Below are positions 15,188 through 23,997 of a stretch of 41,893 nucleotides of DNA, piece after piece. Source of the DNA: RGIG5952 sp045603485 (lineage in GTDB: Bacteria; Verrucomicrobiota; Kiritimatiellia; RFP12; JAAYLN01); NCBI GenBank assembly GCA_045603485.1, contig JAZUMF010000044.1:1-41893 (forward strand). The letters are read 5' to 3'. The translations under genes and the position numbers were made by a program. Position 1 is the stretch's first letter. Each line of letters opens with the position of its first letter. Below the pieces are notes generated by a model, which was not told the origin of the DNA, made no database searches, and saw only the letters and a list, made by a program, of their open reading frames with translations.

Positions 15188-16318
15188 TTATTCTCCTTGG
15201 AGTATTTCATAGACGAGGTTGCGAAGATCGCAATGGCCATGCTTGAGTACTCTTGTCCATCCGAAAAGGTGGGTGGCAAAGAAGATTGAGAGTTTGCTTT
15301 CGGGGTCCACAAGCAGGTATGCGCCTGCCGCGCCATCCCAGCCAAATTCTCCCATGGGGCCGCGTCCACCCTCTGATGAGACACGCGTCCTTACGCCGTA
15401 TCCATAGCCATAACCTTGACCGGGTGCACAACAGAATGCGCTTGCGACGGCATTTGGCTGAAGCTGAACCGATCTCATTAGGTTGATAGTTTCCGGCTTT
15501 AGGAGGCGATACCCGTCTTTGCTTACTCCTCCTGATGCAAGCGTGTCTACGAATTTAGCATAGTCATCGACTGAGGATATGAGCCCTGCCCCTCCGCTTT
15601 CATAGGCTTCTGTCTTGACAAAGATGTTTTTCTTTTCCTTGACAAGCATTTTGCCCGAATCGAATGTGAAGTGGGTTGCCATGCGCTCACATACATCTGC
15701 CGTGTTCTTAAACCCTGTATTCACCATTCCAAGAGGATCAAGGATTGTCTCTGCGAGATACTCACTGAATGTTTTACCTGAAACGACCTCGACAACCGCC
15801 GCAAGTACATCATGGCAAAGGCTATACTCAAAGCGTTCTCCCGGCTCAAAGAGGAGCGGGCGTAATGGGAAGGCGTCTACAATCTGCCGCGTTGTTGCAG
15901 CCTCTCCATATTTGTCGACGACCGACTGAATTTCAGGACTGCTAAGATTATAGTTTAGTCCTGCGGTCATGGTGAAGAGATGACGGATCAGCATAGGTCT
16001 GCTTATCGGCACTTGCTTGCCATCAACATTGATAAACGCCTTGCCGTACGCGGGCAAATATTTTGCGACTTCGTCATCTAGCCCAAGCTTGCCTTCTTCG
16101 ACTAAGCGCATGGCTGCCGTGACAGTTACTGGCTTTGTCGCTGAATATAGGAAATAAAGGCTGCCGGCCTTGAGTGGCTCGGTCTTTTCGAGGTTGTTAT
16201 ATCCGCAGGTGCGGTGATATAGCTCTTTGTGGTTTTGAAATATTGCGACTTCACAACCAATAATCCCACGCGTCTTGCAAAAATCATCTTCAAGAAGACG
16301 AGATATCTTGTCAAACAT
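15188..16318 (-). CDS. Class C beta-lactamase-like serine hydrolase
   Basis: This 376-aa protein has AAAGGG before ATG 16318. The nucleophile motif SATK (59-62) sits in LYSATKPVTVTAAM. The second motif is YSL (165-167) where the family has YxN, and a Gly-rich GWDGAAG stretch lies where the third HxG/KTG motif is expected. No signal peptide was seen, so it is probably cytoplasmic and an esterase/peptidase-like EstB-type enzyme rather than an antibiotic-resistance lactamase. It lies 11 nt after the CocE-type hydrolase, suggesting a shared catabolic substrate with ester or amide bonds. Confidence 0.88.
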   Translation of the reverse strand: MFDKISRLLEDDFCKTRGIIGCEVAIFQNHKELYHRTCGYNNLEKTEPLKAGSLYFLYSATKPVTVTAAMRLVEEGKLGLDDEVAKYLPAYGKAFINVDGKQVPISRPMLIRHLFTMTAGLNYNLSSPEIQSVVDKYGEAATTRQIVDAFPLRPLLFEPGERFEYSLCHDVLAAVVEVVSGKTFSEYLAETILDPLGMVNTGFKNTADVCERMATHFTFDSGKMLVKEKKNIFVKTEAYESGGAGLISSVDDYAKFVDTLASGGVSKDGYRLLKPETINLMRSVQLQPNAVASAFCCAPGQGYGYGYGVRTRVSSEGGRGPMGEFGWDGAAGAYLLVDPESKLSIFFATHLFGWTRVLKHGHCDLRNLVYEILQGE

Positions 16319-16329
16319 GATTATGCCCT

Positions 16330-17958
16330 TTACTTTTTCACATAGAGATGCAGATAGGATTCTTCCGCTACGATTGTGTTATTTGCGGTCTTTGGCTTTG
16401 ATACGGCAAAAGCGTCACCCTTGACATTTGGATGGGGAGCGAACTGATCGCACGCGCTTGAGATATCAACTCTGAGTTGATCGCCTTTCTCAATACGGAA
16501 GGCGTGATCGGCGAACCTAAAGTGTATTGTCTTCTTTTCACCTGGCGTGTAATCTTTGCGATCCCAGCAGAGTGACATTATATCATCGCGCAAGAGATAC
16601 CAAATGCCATCGCCTTTGTTGATGCTTACGCGAATATAAAAGCAGGTATCTTCGCAATCGCTTTTAACGGTCAAATCCGCGGTGATTCTTCCTCTGACAT
16701 CAAGCTCTTCTTCTGCTTCGGGAAGAATGAATGATACGACATCATCACGGAAGTTTGGCTCTGGCTGGGCTTCAAAGCCGCCAAAGCAAATACCGCCCGA
16801 GCCTGGGAATACAGGCGCAGGTCGAAGTGGATCATACTGCCATGTGTGGCTTTCATTACCAATTTTTAGCGAGACTGTGCGCTCGCCATCGGTGAGTGAC
16901 TTATCCGTAAGCCACTTATTTTCCCACATTGCATAGTAGCGCGTCTTGCCCAGGTCGCAATATGGAAACTCTTTGCCGAGACGGACATGGTCAAACCAGT
17001 CAAGTACAACATTGATTCTCGATGGAGGCGTTCCCCCAACCATACGCTCACCATTAGGGCATTCGCCGCGGGTTCCTTTTGCCCATTGAGGGCAATTACC
17101 GCCATGGTCATAGCTATCGACCAGGAAGGCGCAATTAGCTAAACGCTCATCTGGCGTTTCGCGCCACATGTCATGGACACCCTCTGTGTAGATATCATAG
17201 TGACCGGTCATCAGGAGAATTGGCATTGTGGATTTGAGTAGTCCGTTGCGGCAATCTGCACCGCTTCCCATCTCGTATGATTGCCAAAATGGGTCATCGG
17301 GGCGTGGATGCGTCAAGACATTGTCCATTGTTCTGACTTTATGTCCCCATTGGCGCATACTGAACTCACAAAGCGGGAAGTCGTGGAAGGTATCTTTTTC
17401 GTTGCGGTAAAGCGTCTTATCCTTCTTGAGATAACCGCGGCAGAACCAACCGCCATGGAGTTTGTTTTTGAAAAAGCCGTTGCGATATGCGATGTTATAG
17501 CGATTGACATCTTGAACGGAAAGTGACGCGGCCTTTACATCCGAAGGATTTGTATCGAGATATGACCAATGAACGGTTGCGCTATAGCTGCCTCCGTCCA
17601 AAAAGATTTCACCGTTGTACCATGGAAGTGTGCGAATCCAATTTAAGGTATCCAAGCCGTCATTGCGTTCGTAGTCATAGGGCACCCAGCCTCCTTCGCT
17701 CTGTCCGCAACCGCGGCAATGCTGAAAAATAAAGGCATAACCTCTTTCGCATTTAACGCAGTTATAATTGACGAACTCCTCAAAATTTGTAGGAACATCT
17801 TCAACATAGGGATTACGGAAGAGAATCGTCGGGAACTTGTCTCCATTCGCCGGAAGCATAACGGAAAGATAGAGTCTGGTGCCGTCGGCCATCGGAATCC
17901 ATCGTTCAAAATACTTGATTCCATTGATAGTTGGAAGCGTATCAATATTGATATCCAT
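16330..17958 (-). CDS. CocE/NonD-family alpha/beta hydrolase (X-Pro dipeptidyl-peptidase type)
   Basis: This 542-aa protein has GGAG before ATG 17958. The nucleophile motif GGSYSAT is followed by the lid and acid/base elements HYDIYTEGVHDMW (Asp) and DSYDHGGNCPQW (His). The C-terminal beta-sandwich (about 370-540) is the PepX_C jelly roll with RVDISSACDQFAPHPN. Family members cleave acyl, amide or X-Pro bonds. No signal peptide is seen. A paralogue lies at 37590-39179, with the same ITADLTVKS/VRLRVKS-type and LRxDISS motifs. It is the third gene of the operon with two flavoproteins and a serine hydrolase. The substrate is unknown. Confidence 0.9.
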   Translation of the reverse strand: MDINIDTLPTINGIKYFERWIPMADGTRLYLSVMLPANGDKFPTILFRNPYVEDVPTNFEEFVNYNCVKCERGYAFIFQHCRGCGQSEGGWVPYDYERNDGLDTLNWIRTLPWYNGEIFLDGGSYSATVHWSYLDTNPSDVKAASLSVQDVNRYNIAYRNGFFKNKLHGGWFCRGYLKKDKTLYRNEKDTFHDFPLCEFSMRQWGHKVRTMDNVLTHPRPDDPFWQSYEMGSGADCRNGLLKSTMPILLMTGHYDIYTEGVHDMWRETPDERLANCAFLVDSYDHGGNCPQWAKGTRGECPNGERMVGGTPPSRINVVLDWFDHVRLGKEFPYCDLGKTRYYAMWENKWLTDKSLTDGERTVSLKIGNESHTWQYDPLRPAPVFPGSGGICFGGFEAQPEPNFRDDVVSFILPEAEEELDVRGRITADLTVKSDCEDTCFYIRVSINKGDGIWYLLRDDIMSLCWDRKDYTPGEKKTIHFRFADHAFRIEKGDQLRVDISSACDQFAPHPNVKGDAFAVSKPKTANNTIVAEESYLHLYVKK

Positions 17959-17969
17959 AGTTTTTCTCC

Positions 17970-19394
17970 TTAGTTAATCGAAAGTTGCGAACCCTGTCTG
18001 GGAGGATTTTGGCGTAGAGCCTTATAACAGTTGTCAAGAGGATAGCATCCCGAAATGCAACCCTTGCGCGGCATATTAGTGCAATCGCCAAAGGTTCTAC
18101 AAATGCGTAAACGGTCAAATGGACGCCCTTCAATGTGGTCAAGGCAATAATCAGCATAAGGCAATGCCATACGACCGATTCCGGCAAAATCGCAACTCCC
18201 GTCTCTGACCGCTGCCTCAGCTGCCGATGCCGCATATTCTTGTAGACATGTAATGCCGGAAAGAACTGTCTTTATCCAAGGACAAAGTTCCTTCAAGCGC
18301 CGCGACGCTTCAATGTGCCGCGAGACATTGTAAAGTGGGTCTTCGGGCGGCTCGTAGCCATCGCACACCGGAAAATATGCAGGCCTTTGCATGTGGACAT
18401 TATAGTAGGGGCTGCCAATCGTATTGCAAATCAAATCGACACCGTAATCTTTCATCATCTCAAGAAATGCGCGGGGCTCCTTGAGTTCTGGATCCATAGT
18501 CATGCCATCGCCGCTACCGCCAAAGGCGTATTTGTATTCGCCACTATTCCTATCCATCGGTTTGCCGCGTCCATCGCCGCCCTTCTCAAAGGGCTGGATG
18601 TCAAATATCGAGAAACGCATTGAAATGGGTAAATCAGGACACGCCTCCTTGATGCTCTCGGTTGTTTCGCGAGAGAAGCGCGTGCGATTCTCAAACGAAC
18701 CGCCATAAATTCCAGGGCGATCGACAGCGGAGAGAAATTCATGTGCCAGATAACCATGCGCATGCTTAAAGTCAACATAATCAAAACCCGCCTCGCGTGC
18801 AATAATCGCGGCCTGAACAAAAGCCTTCCTTAGCTCGTTGATTTCACTGTCGGTAATGACGCGTGGAGTCATAAACTTACGGTCAAGGAGCGGGTGCAGA
18901 TAAGCTCCGACAGGCTCAAGGACTGACGCCTTGTTGGGATGAGCAAAGCGTCCTGAATGGGTCAGCTGCAAACCTATTACAAGATCAAAGGAAGTACCAA
19001 AGCGAGCCGCATGGGCCTTGCGCATATCAGATACGATAGACTTAAGCTGAGGAAGATTCTCCTTTGAAATTAGAAGTTGTGAAGGATTGCTGCGTCCCTC
19101 GTGCGTCACAGCTCCTGCCTCTGTGCCTGCAATAAGTCTAGCACCTGAGGTCGCAAAATTAAGCCAACGACGACGCGTAAATTCAGATGGCGCTCCGCTA
19201 CCCGTGCAATCCCAACCCTCCATCGGCAATATGGCCCAGCGGTTTGGAAGGGTACGACCAAAGAGCTCAATGTTTTGAGCCATTGCCGAAGACTCGCCCA
19301 TTTCTGCAAGCGGCAAATTAAACCCGTTGTCGGCAATGTAGGCGCGAAGCTCCTCAGTCGACTTAAATGTTCCTGCCTTTTTATATGGATTCAT
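17970..19394 (-). CDS. Old-yellow-enzyme-type NADH:flavin oxidoreductase
   Basis: This 474-aa protein has AAAGGA before ATG 19394. It is a TIM-barrel FMN protein with the family landmarks NRWAILPMEGWD, GARLIAGTEAGAV, LQLTHSGRF, FDYVDFKHAHGYLAHEFLS and, late, DFAGIGRMALPYAD. The Cys-rich C-terminal stretch (CRTFGDCTNMPRKGC...CYPLDNCYK) recalls the Fe-S-binding part of the 2,4-dienoyl-CoA reductase/TMA dehydrogenase subgroup, but the protein is shorter and lacks the extra NAD-binding domains. The start overlaps the stop of the FAD flavoprotein gene by ATGA. Likely an ene- or related reductase using the electron-transfer partner upstream. Confidence 0.9.
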   Translation of the reverse strand: MNPYKKAGTFKSTEELRAYIADNGFNLPLAEMGESSAMAQNIELFGRTLPNRWAILPMEGWDCTGSGAPSEFTRRRWLNFATSGARLIAGTEAGAVTHEGRSNPSQLLISKENLPQLKSIVSDMRKAHAARFGTSFDLVIGLQLTHSGRFAHPNKASVLEPVGAYLHPLLDRKFMTPRVITDSEINELRKAFVQAAIIAREAGFDYVDFKHAHGYLAHEFLSAVDRPGIYGGSFENRTRFSRETTESIKEACPDLPISMRFSIFDIQPFEKGGDGRGKPMDRNSGEYKYAFGGSGDGMTMDPELKEPRAFLEMMKDYGVDLICNTIGSPYYNVHMQRPAYFPVCDGYEPPEDPLYNVSRHIEASRRLKELCPWIKTVLSGITCLQEYAASAAEAAVRDGSCDFAGIGRMALPYADYCLDHIEGRPFDRLRICRTFGDCTNMPRKGCISGCYPLDNCYKALRQNPPRQGSQLSIN

Positions 19395-21286
19395 CGATTA
19401 TCCTTTGATAGAAAGTCCTTCCAAACAACTTCAAACCAGCCGACCTCATCAGGTACGGGACGACAAGGCTCAAAGTTATACTCAACCTCATAATTTGGAA
19501 GCAATTTTACAACCGTACACTCCTTGCGCGACTCTTGCCTCTCCGGGATAGTGCGCCATTTATCGTCAAGACGAGAATCAATCTGCTCGCCATCATTCCC
19601 GAGCGCAATAGCCCCACCTCGAGAGCCAGAACGACGCACCTGTATCAACGCGGCTGTAAGATAGACTAACGAAGATGCCGCCAATTGGCGGGTGCGCAAG
19701 GCTTCGGCGACCTCACGCGAATCTAATGACGAAAGGCCTGATGACATAATCGCGCGCAAATCATCCTTGGCATCTTCAATTGCCCTTGGAAGCGCATCGG
19801 CAGAACGGGCAAAGCCACAGTATTTATCCATTCTCTCCTGAATACGCAAACGGATTTCACGCCAATTAGCCGTAGGCAACTTCTGACACTCCGCCTTTAG
19901 TGACTCCTCAGCACCCCTTGCGAAATTGAAATCATCCGATGAAAGCCTCGATGGAGCGGCGCGCCTTGCAATCATCTCAGCCGCACGCCATGCACCCACC
20001 TGCCCTGCGTTAAGTGCCGAGCCGCCGGGTCTGGTAACACCGTGAGAGCCGTTAACCTCGCCGATTGGGTAAAGAGAGTCAATATTTGTTGACCGCCACC
20101 AGATATCTCCCGCAAGTCCGCCATTATTGTGCTGAGCGCAAACTGCAATCTCCAAAGGCTCGGTTTCAAGATCAATTCCGTGATCGCGATAAAGCTCGAC
20201 GGCCTTAGGGTTCATCGCCATCAAACGCTCAAAAGGCGTAAACTGCAGAGCATTGCTCTTTTCAAGATATTCACGCGCCTCACCGGAAAGCTTTTCAGGA
20301 AAATCCTCTTGCGAATTTGGAGTGCGGTAATCCAGAAAGACACGCCTGTTACGCTCGACAGATTCAATATACACCAAGATGTCAATCAACGAGGAGCCGT
20401 GGATATTCCCTGCCGAGAATGGCCATTGATACCCCTTGAGAAAAATTGCATTCCATGCAGCAGGGTCAGATCCAAAAAAATCACGGACAAAGAAATGCCT
20501 CTCGCCTGACTCGTCTACCGAATAAATTTCGGGAATCACCTGCATATAACTGCCGGATACATTCCAACGGAATTTTACGGACGCCATGCCAAATTGCGAT
20601 TCTGCCAAATTACGCGCCTCGGCACCCTCCAGCAAGGCAAGACCGATTCCCCCGGTATGACAGCCAGGATAGACGCTACGGCCGTAAAGCCCGCCTGGTC
20701 CGCCAGTTGCAAAGATAACCTTTTCAGCCAAAACAACCTCAAATGTCGGCTCGTCACAATCGGTTCTGACAAAAATAGCGCCTATCGCCCTACCCTTATT
20801 GACCAAGAGCTTAACAGCGACAAGCTCCTCCTTTATGCTAACACCTAGTCTTTGAGCCTCACGAATAAGCTGCCTACACATATCGCGAGAAGTGTATGGC
20901 CCTGCGCTGGTGGCACGAGAGCGTAAATCATGGTCAGTCTTATACCCTACAAAGCGCCCGAATTCATCATGGGGGAAAGCCACCCCAAGTGAAACGAGAT
21001 TTGAAAATGCAACTGCTGAAAGGGAAGCCTCTACAAGCGCAATATCACCATGAACCGCACCTCCTGCAAAAAGGTCATGCGCCATATCAACGACAGAATC
21101 GGCCTTTGATCCATCCAACGAAAGCTTATAATAGGTCTGCTTGTCGCTTCCAGTATTTATGGAAGTCCCCATATCAAGACCCTCGGTACAGACCAAAGGA
21201 TCTTCACCGATTGATTTGAGGCGCACAGCGGCGGCAAGTCCTGCTGCTCCACTGCCAATAATAAGAATTTTAACGCATTCAGCCAT
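19391..21286 (-). CDS. FAD-dependent flavoprotein of the fumarate reductase / aspartate oxidase group
   Basis: This 631-aa protein has the dinucleotide fold GSGAAGLAAA (11-20) and a second conserved FAD motif NNGGLAGDIWWRS...LYPIGEVNGSHG...GGSALNAGQVG, characteristic of succinate dehydrogenase/fumarate reductase-type flavoproteins. ATGPGGLYGRS-like ATGGPGGLYG is also present. No heme or Fe-S subunit gene lies next to it. The stop overlaps the downstream old-yellow-enzyme start. It is the first gene of a five-gene operon with reductase and hydrolases, so it probably handles a small molecule reduced or dehydrogenated before or after hydrolysis. Not nadB-like enough for a symbol. Confidence 0.88.
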   Translation of the reverse strand: MAECVKILIIGSGAAGLAAAVRLKSIGEDPLVCTEGLDMGTSINTGSDKQTYYKLSLDGSKADSVVDMAHDLFAGGAVHGDIALVEASLSAVAFSNLVSLGVAFPHDEFGRFVGYKTDHDLRSRATSAGPYTSRDMCRQLIREAQRLGVSIKEELVAVKLLVNKGRAIGAIFVRTDCDEPTFEVVLAEKVIFATGGPGGLYGRSVYPGCHTGGIGLALLEGAEARNLAESQFGMASVKFRWNVSGSYMQVIPEIYSVDESGERHFFVRDFFGSDPAAWNAIFLKGYQWPFSAGNIHGSSLIDILVYIESVERNRRVFLDYRTPNSQEDFPEKLSGEAREYLEKSNALQFTPFERLMAMNPKAVELYRDHGIDLETEPLEIAVCAQHNNGGLAGDIWWRSTNIDSLYPIGEVNGSHGVTRPGGSALNAGQVGAWRAAEMIARRAAPSRLSSDDFNFARGAEESLKAECQKLPTANWREIRLRIQERMDKYCGFARSADALPRAIEDAKDDLRAIMSSGLSSLDSREVAEALRTRQLAASSLVYLTAALIQVRRSGSRGGAIALGNDGEQIDSRLDDKWRTIPERQESRKECTVVKLLPNYEVEYNFEPCRPVPDEVGWFEVVWKDFLSKDNR

Positions 21287-21293
21287 ACCTTTT

Positions 21294-21299
21294 AGTATA
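21294..21299 (-). promoter_or_regulatory. Extended -10 element of the flavoprotein operon
   Basis: On the minus strand TGCTATACT ends 7 nt before the ATG of the flavoprotein gene (21286). If used, the transcript would be nearly leaderless. A -35 match upstream is weak. Confidence 0.4.
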
Positions 21300-21498
21300 G
21301 CATAATGTCGCCATTACTAAATCCAATTTCTAATAAAGCACCTTTCACCATGCTATACTGCAGTCGGTGACATTATTGCAAAACTGAGACACCTTCGACG
21401 ATTCGCAAAATGAGATTACGGTGCGGAACGGTTTTCAACAATATCGATTTTGCAAAAACATTAAGCGTAACAGACTTTTATTTAGCGTTTTTTTTGCT

Positions 21499-21526
21499 TT
21501 GCCTGACGATACTTTTGTGATATACT
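21499..21526 (+). promoter_or_regulatory. Promoter of the thiamine operon
   Basis: TTGCCT (21499-21504), a 16-nt spacer and TATACT (21521-21526) place the start near 21533, a few bases before the P1 helix of the riboswitch. Confidence 0.65.
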
Positions 21527-21537
21527 CATTCTAACAA

Positions 21538-21622
21538 TATTTCGGGGTGCTGCCAGACATGGTGTCTGGGTGCTGAGAACAAACCCGCTAACCTGAACAG
21601 GATAATACCTGCGGAGGAAATA
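21538..21622 (+). promoter_or_regulatory. TPP riboswitch (THI element)
   Basis: The conserved core is present: GGGGTGC, CTGAGA (21573-21578), and ACCTGAACAGGATAATACCTGCG. The P3 hairpin CCAGACA-TGG-TGTCTGG is perfect. P1 can form between TATTTC (21538-21543) and GAAATA (21617-21622). The Shine-Dalgarno GGAGG (21613-21617) lies at the P1/junction edge, so ligand binding should hide it and block translation of thi4. No terminator hairpin follows. Confidence 0.95.
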
Positions 21623-21625
21623 CAG

Positions 21626-22402
21626 ATGAACATGGAAGAGAAAATCTCCGGCGCTATTGTGCGGAGTTACTTCAAGAAGCTTGAAAATAATCTTGCCGTT
21701 GATGTCGCCATTGTTGGCGCCGGGCCGTCGGGTTTAGTTGCGGCGCGGGATTTAGCAGATGCCGGATGCAAGGTTGCCGTTTTTGAATCAAAGCTTGCAC
21801 CGGGAGGTGGCACTTGGGGTGGCGGCATGTTAATGAACGAAGTCGTTGTTCAAAATGACGGAGCGGCTATACTCCACGAGTTTGGAATAACAACGATTCC
21901 TGTTGATGAAGAATATCACACCGTTGACTCCGTTGAAATGGCATCGGGTCTAATCTTTGGTGCACGCAAAGCTGGAGCTACAATCTTTAATGCCGTCAAA
22001 GTTGAAGACATCGTCATTCACAACGGTACCGTTTGCGGAGTCGTCATAAACTCAAATCCCGTCGCATATATGGGGCTTCATGTAGATCCAATCGTCATCA
22101 CAGCAAAGGCAGTTCTTGATGGAACAGGCCACCCAAGCGAAATAGTAAACAAGCTTGTCAACAAGGCCGGTCTTAAAATCGACACCCCAACCGGTGGAAT
22201 TCTTGGCGAAAAACCGATGTGGATGGAGGACGGCGAACGCACAACAGTTGAAAATACAAAGCGCCTTTATCCTGGACTTTATGCCAGTGGCATGGCTGCC
22301 AATAATGTCCAGGGCGGTTTTCGTATGGGGCCGATTTTCGGCGGTATGTTTAAGAGTGGGCGCAAGATTGCAAAGATTATCCTAAAGGATATCGTGAAAT
22401 GA
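21626..22402 (+). CDS. thi4: Thi4-family sulfide-dependent thiazole synthase
   Basis: This 258-aa protein has GGAGG 8 nt before ATG 21626. The FAD/NAD fold starts GAGPSGLVAARDLADAG (31-47) with GGGTWGGGML. At the position of yeast THI4's suicidal Cys205, the segment MGLHVDP (149-155) carries His152, as in archaeal and anaerobic bacterial Thi4. Such enzymes use free sulfide, iron, NAD and glycine to build the adenosine-thiazole precursor of thiamine and act catalytically. Its own regulation is by the TPP riboswitch directly upstream. This points to an anaerobic, sulfide-containing habitat. The ending overlaps thiE by 4 nt (ATGA). Confidence 0.93.
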   Translation: MNMEEKISGAIVRSYFKKLENNLAVDVAIVGAGPSGLVAARDLADAGCKVAVFESKLAPGGGTWGGGMLMNEVVVQNDGAAILHEFGITTIPVDEEYHTVDSVEMASGLIFGARKAGATIFNAVKVEDIVIHNGTVCGVVINSNPVAYMGLHVDPIVITAKAVLDGTGHPSEIVNKLVNKAGLKIDTPTGGILGEKPMWMEDGERTTVENTKRLYPGLYASGMAANNVQGGFRMGPIFGGMFKSGRKIAKIILKDIVK

Positions 22403-23025
22403 ACGACTTCGGCTTTTACCTCGTTATGACGAATCCCGTCGTCGGATATGTTAAATGTGCTGAAGCCGCGGTCAGAGCGGGTGTTAAAATGATACAGCTT
22501 CGCATGAAGCATGCTTCGCGAAAAGAAATTATACGGGAAGCGCGCGAGGTTAAACTTGTAACCGCTGGGACTGATTCACTCTTCATTGTAAATGACGACC
22601 CGTCAATAGCAGCCGAAGTCGGAGCTGATGGCGTCCATATCGGTCAAGATGATATCACGCCGGAAGAGATTAGAATTCATTACCCCGAGTTAAAAATGGT
22701 AGGCCTCTCCACACACAACCTCAAGCAGGTCATTGCCTCAGCCAATGCACCCGTAGACTATATTGGAGTTGGTCCTGTCTACGCAACGCCGACAAAGGAC
22801 ATTCCCGACCCTACTCTTGGCCTTAACACCATGAAGGAAATGATTGCGACCGCCAATCATCCGGCAGTCGCCATCGGAGGCATTGACAAGAACCGTCTGC
22901 CTAGTGTTCTGTCATCAGGCGCAAAAAATTTTGCTGTAGTTAGAGCCGTTTGTCAAAGCGTAGACCCTTACGCTGAAATTCGATCTCTTATGGATTGTGC
23001 AGCAAAATGCCAACAGGCATCATAA
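22399..23025 (+). CDS. thiE: Thiamine phosphate synthase
   Basis: This 208-aa TIM barrel has IQLRMKH (pyrophosphate/HMP site), FIVNDDPSIAAEVGADGVHIGQDD, GLSTHN, YIGVGPVYATPTKD and AIGGIDKNRLPSVLSSGAKNFAVVRAV split across its length. It joins HMP-pyrophosphate with the carboxythiazole phosphate made by the Thi4 route to give thiamine phosphate. Its start overlaps the thi4 stop, so the two are translationally coupled under one TPP riboswitch. No thiC or thiD was seen nearby. Confidence 0.95.
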   Translation: MNDFGFYLVMTNPVVGYVKCAEAAVRAGVKMIQLRMKHASRKEIIREAREVKLVTAGTDSLFIVNDDPSIAAEVGADGVHIGQDDITPEEIRIHYPELKMVGLSTHNLKQVIASANAPVDYIGVGPVYATPTKDIPDPTLGLNTMKEMIATANHPAVAIGGIDKNRLPSVLSSGAKNFAVVRAVCQSVDPYAEIRSLMDCAAKCQQAS

Positions 23026-23080
23026 TAAACTTGCACATCAGAACGCAAACTTATTTCGCTCTGCAATCTCTGCCTATATT

Positions 23081-23989
23081 TTAACCTAAAAAATGGAGAA
23101 GAGCCACGGTTATCAAAAAGAGAAAAACCGTACTCATAAGCACCGCATCGGTTAAAAGCGTGCGCTCCGGTCTCTCTCCCTCGCTGCAAACATAAACTAA
23201 ATGTATGTAGCGGAAGATACCAAAAATGACAAATGGGATTGTGAGTCCCATTAGTGGAGTGCCAAACCGTTCTATTGTGTCAGGTGACAGCGTATATAGT
23301 GAATATGATACAACCGTCGCTGAAGCTGAAATTGAGATAAGCTGATTTAGTAGTGGAACATTATATCGCCTTAATGTCGCACGCTGCTCATCTTCAGACT
23401 TGGTAACCTTTTCCTGCCTTCGCTTGCATAATGCCAAAAAAAGCGCGAGAAGAAATGTACAAAGGAGAAGCCATGGTGAGATTCGCACGCCTAACACTAC
23501 GGCACCTGCCATAGCCCTTATAACAAATCCAACAGCAATTACAAAGACATCAAGCATTGCGATATGCTTTAACCACAATGTGTAAAAGCTCTGCATTATT
23601 AGATAAATGGCGACAACGACCGCCATACTTTTTGAAAGCAGCAATGCCCCTATGAACGCGACCCCTGCAAGCACCGCTGCCAGCGCTTTGGCCGTGCGGG
23701 AAGAAATCTCGCCAGCAGCAATCGGGCGAAGGCGTTTTACAGGATGAAGCCTATCAGCCGCAACATCACAAAGATCATTGAAGACATAGACTCCGCTTGA
23801 CGCCAAACAGAAGACGGCAAAAGCGCCTAAAGCGCGCAATGCAGGGATATAACACAAAGCCTCAAGCCCTTGACTTGGATCTAAATAGGCAAAAAAGAGA
23901 GCTGCCAGCACAACCCCGTTTTTTGTCCACTGTTCGGGACGCATTACTCGCAGCCATGCTGGCAGAGTGGAATACGCTATGAGCCCCAT
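23081..23989 (-). CDS. UbiA-family prenyltransferase, DPPR-synthase-like
   Basis: This 302-aa polytopic protein (about 8-9 membrane helices) has GGAGG before ATG 23989. The first aspartate-rich motif NDLCDVAADRLHPVKRLRPIAAG starts at Asn71 and matches decaprenyl-phosphate phosphoribosyltransferase-type UbiA proteins (NDxxDxxxDRxHPxKRxRP). The family moves phosphoribose onto polyprenyl phosphate at the cytoplasmic face, a precursor step for cell-surface arabinose or ribose. It is the last gene of the nusA-infB operon and sits 8 nt after a Dpm1-like glycosyltransferase, so the two may serve one lipid-linked sugar pathway. Confidence 0.88.
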   Translation of the reverse strand: MGLIAYSTLPAWLRVMRPEQWTKNGVVLAALFFAYLDPSQGLEALCYIPALRALGAFAVFCLASSGVYVFNDLCDVAADRLHPVKRLRPIAAGEISSRTAKALAAVLAGVAFIGALLLSKSMAVVVAIYLIMQSFYTLWLKHIAMLDVFVIAVGFVIRAMAGAVVLGVRISPWLLLCTFLLALFLALCKRRQEKVTKSEDEQRATLRRYNVPLLNQLISISASATVVSYSLYTLSPDTIERFGTPLMGLTIPFVIFGIFRYIHLVYVCSEGERPERTLLTDAVLMSTVFLFLITVALLHFLG

Positions 23990-23997
23990 TTTGCCTC

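Larger units (their letters stand above)
21287..21625. other. Divergent regulatory region between flavoprotein operon and thi genes
   Basis: This 339-base region contains a minus-strand TATACT at 21299-21294 close to ATG 21286, a + strand promoter at 21499-21526, the TPP riboswitch at 21538-21622, and a 10-bp inverted repeat AGTATAGCAT (21294-21303) / ATGCTATACT (21349-21358). An A/T-rich segment fills the rest. Confidence 0.7.

Noticed and set aside
15188..16318. Antibiotic-resistance class C beta-lactamase.
   Set aside because: YSL replaces YxN, there is no signal peptide, and the gene lies in a metabolic operon; an esterase-like role is more likely.
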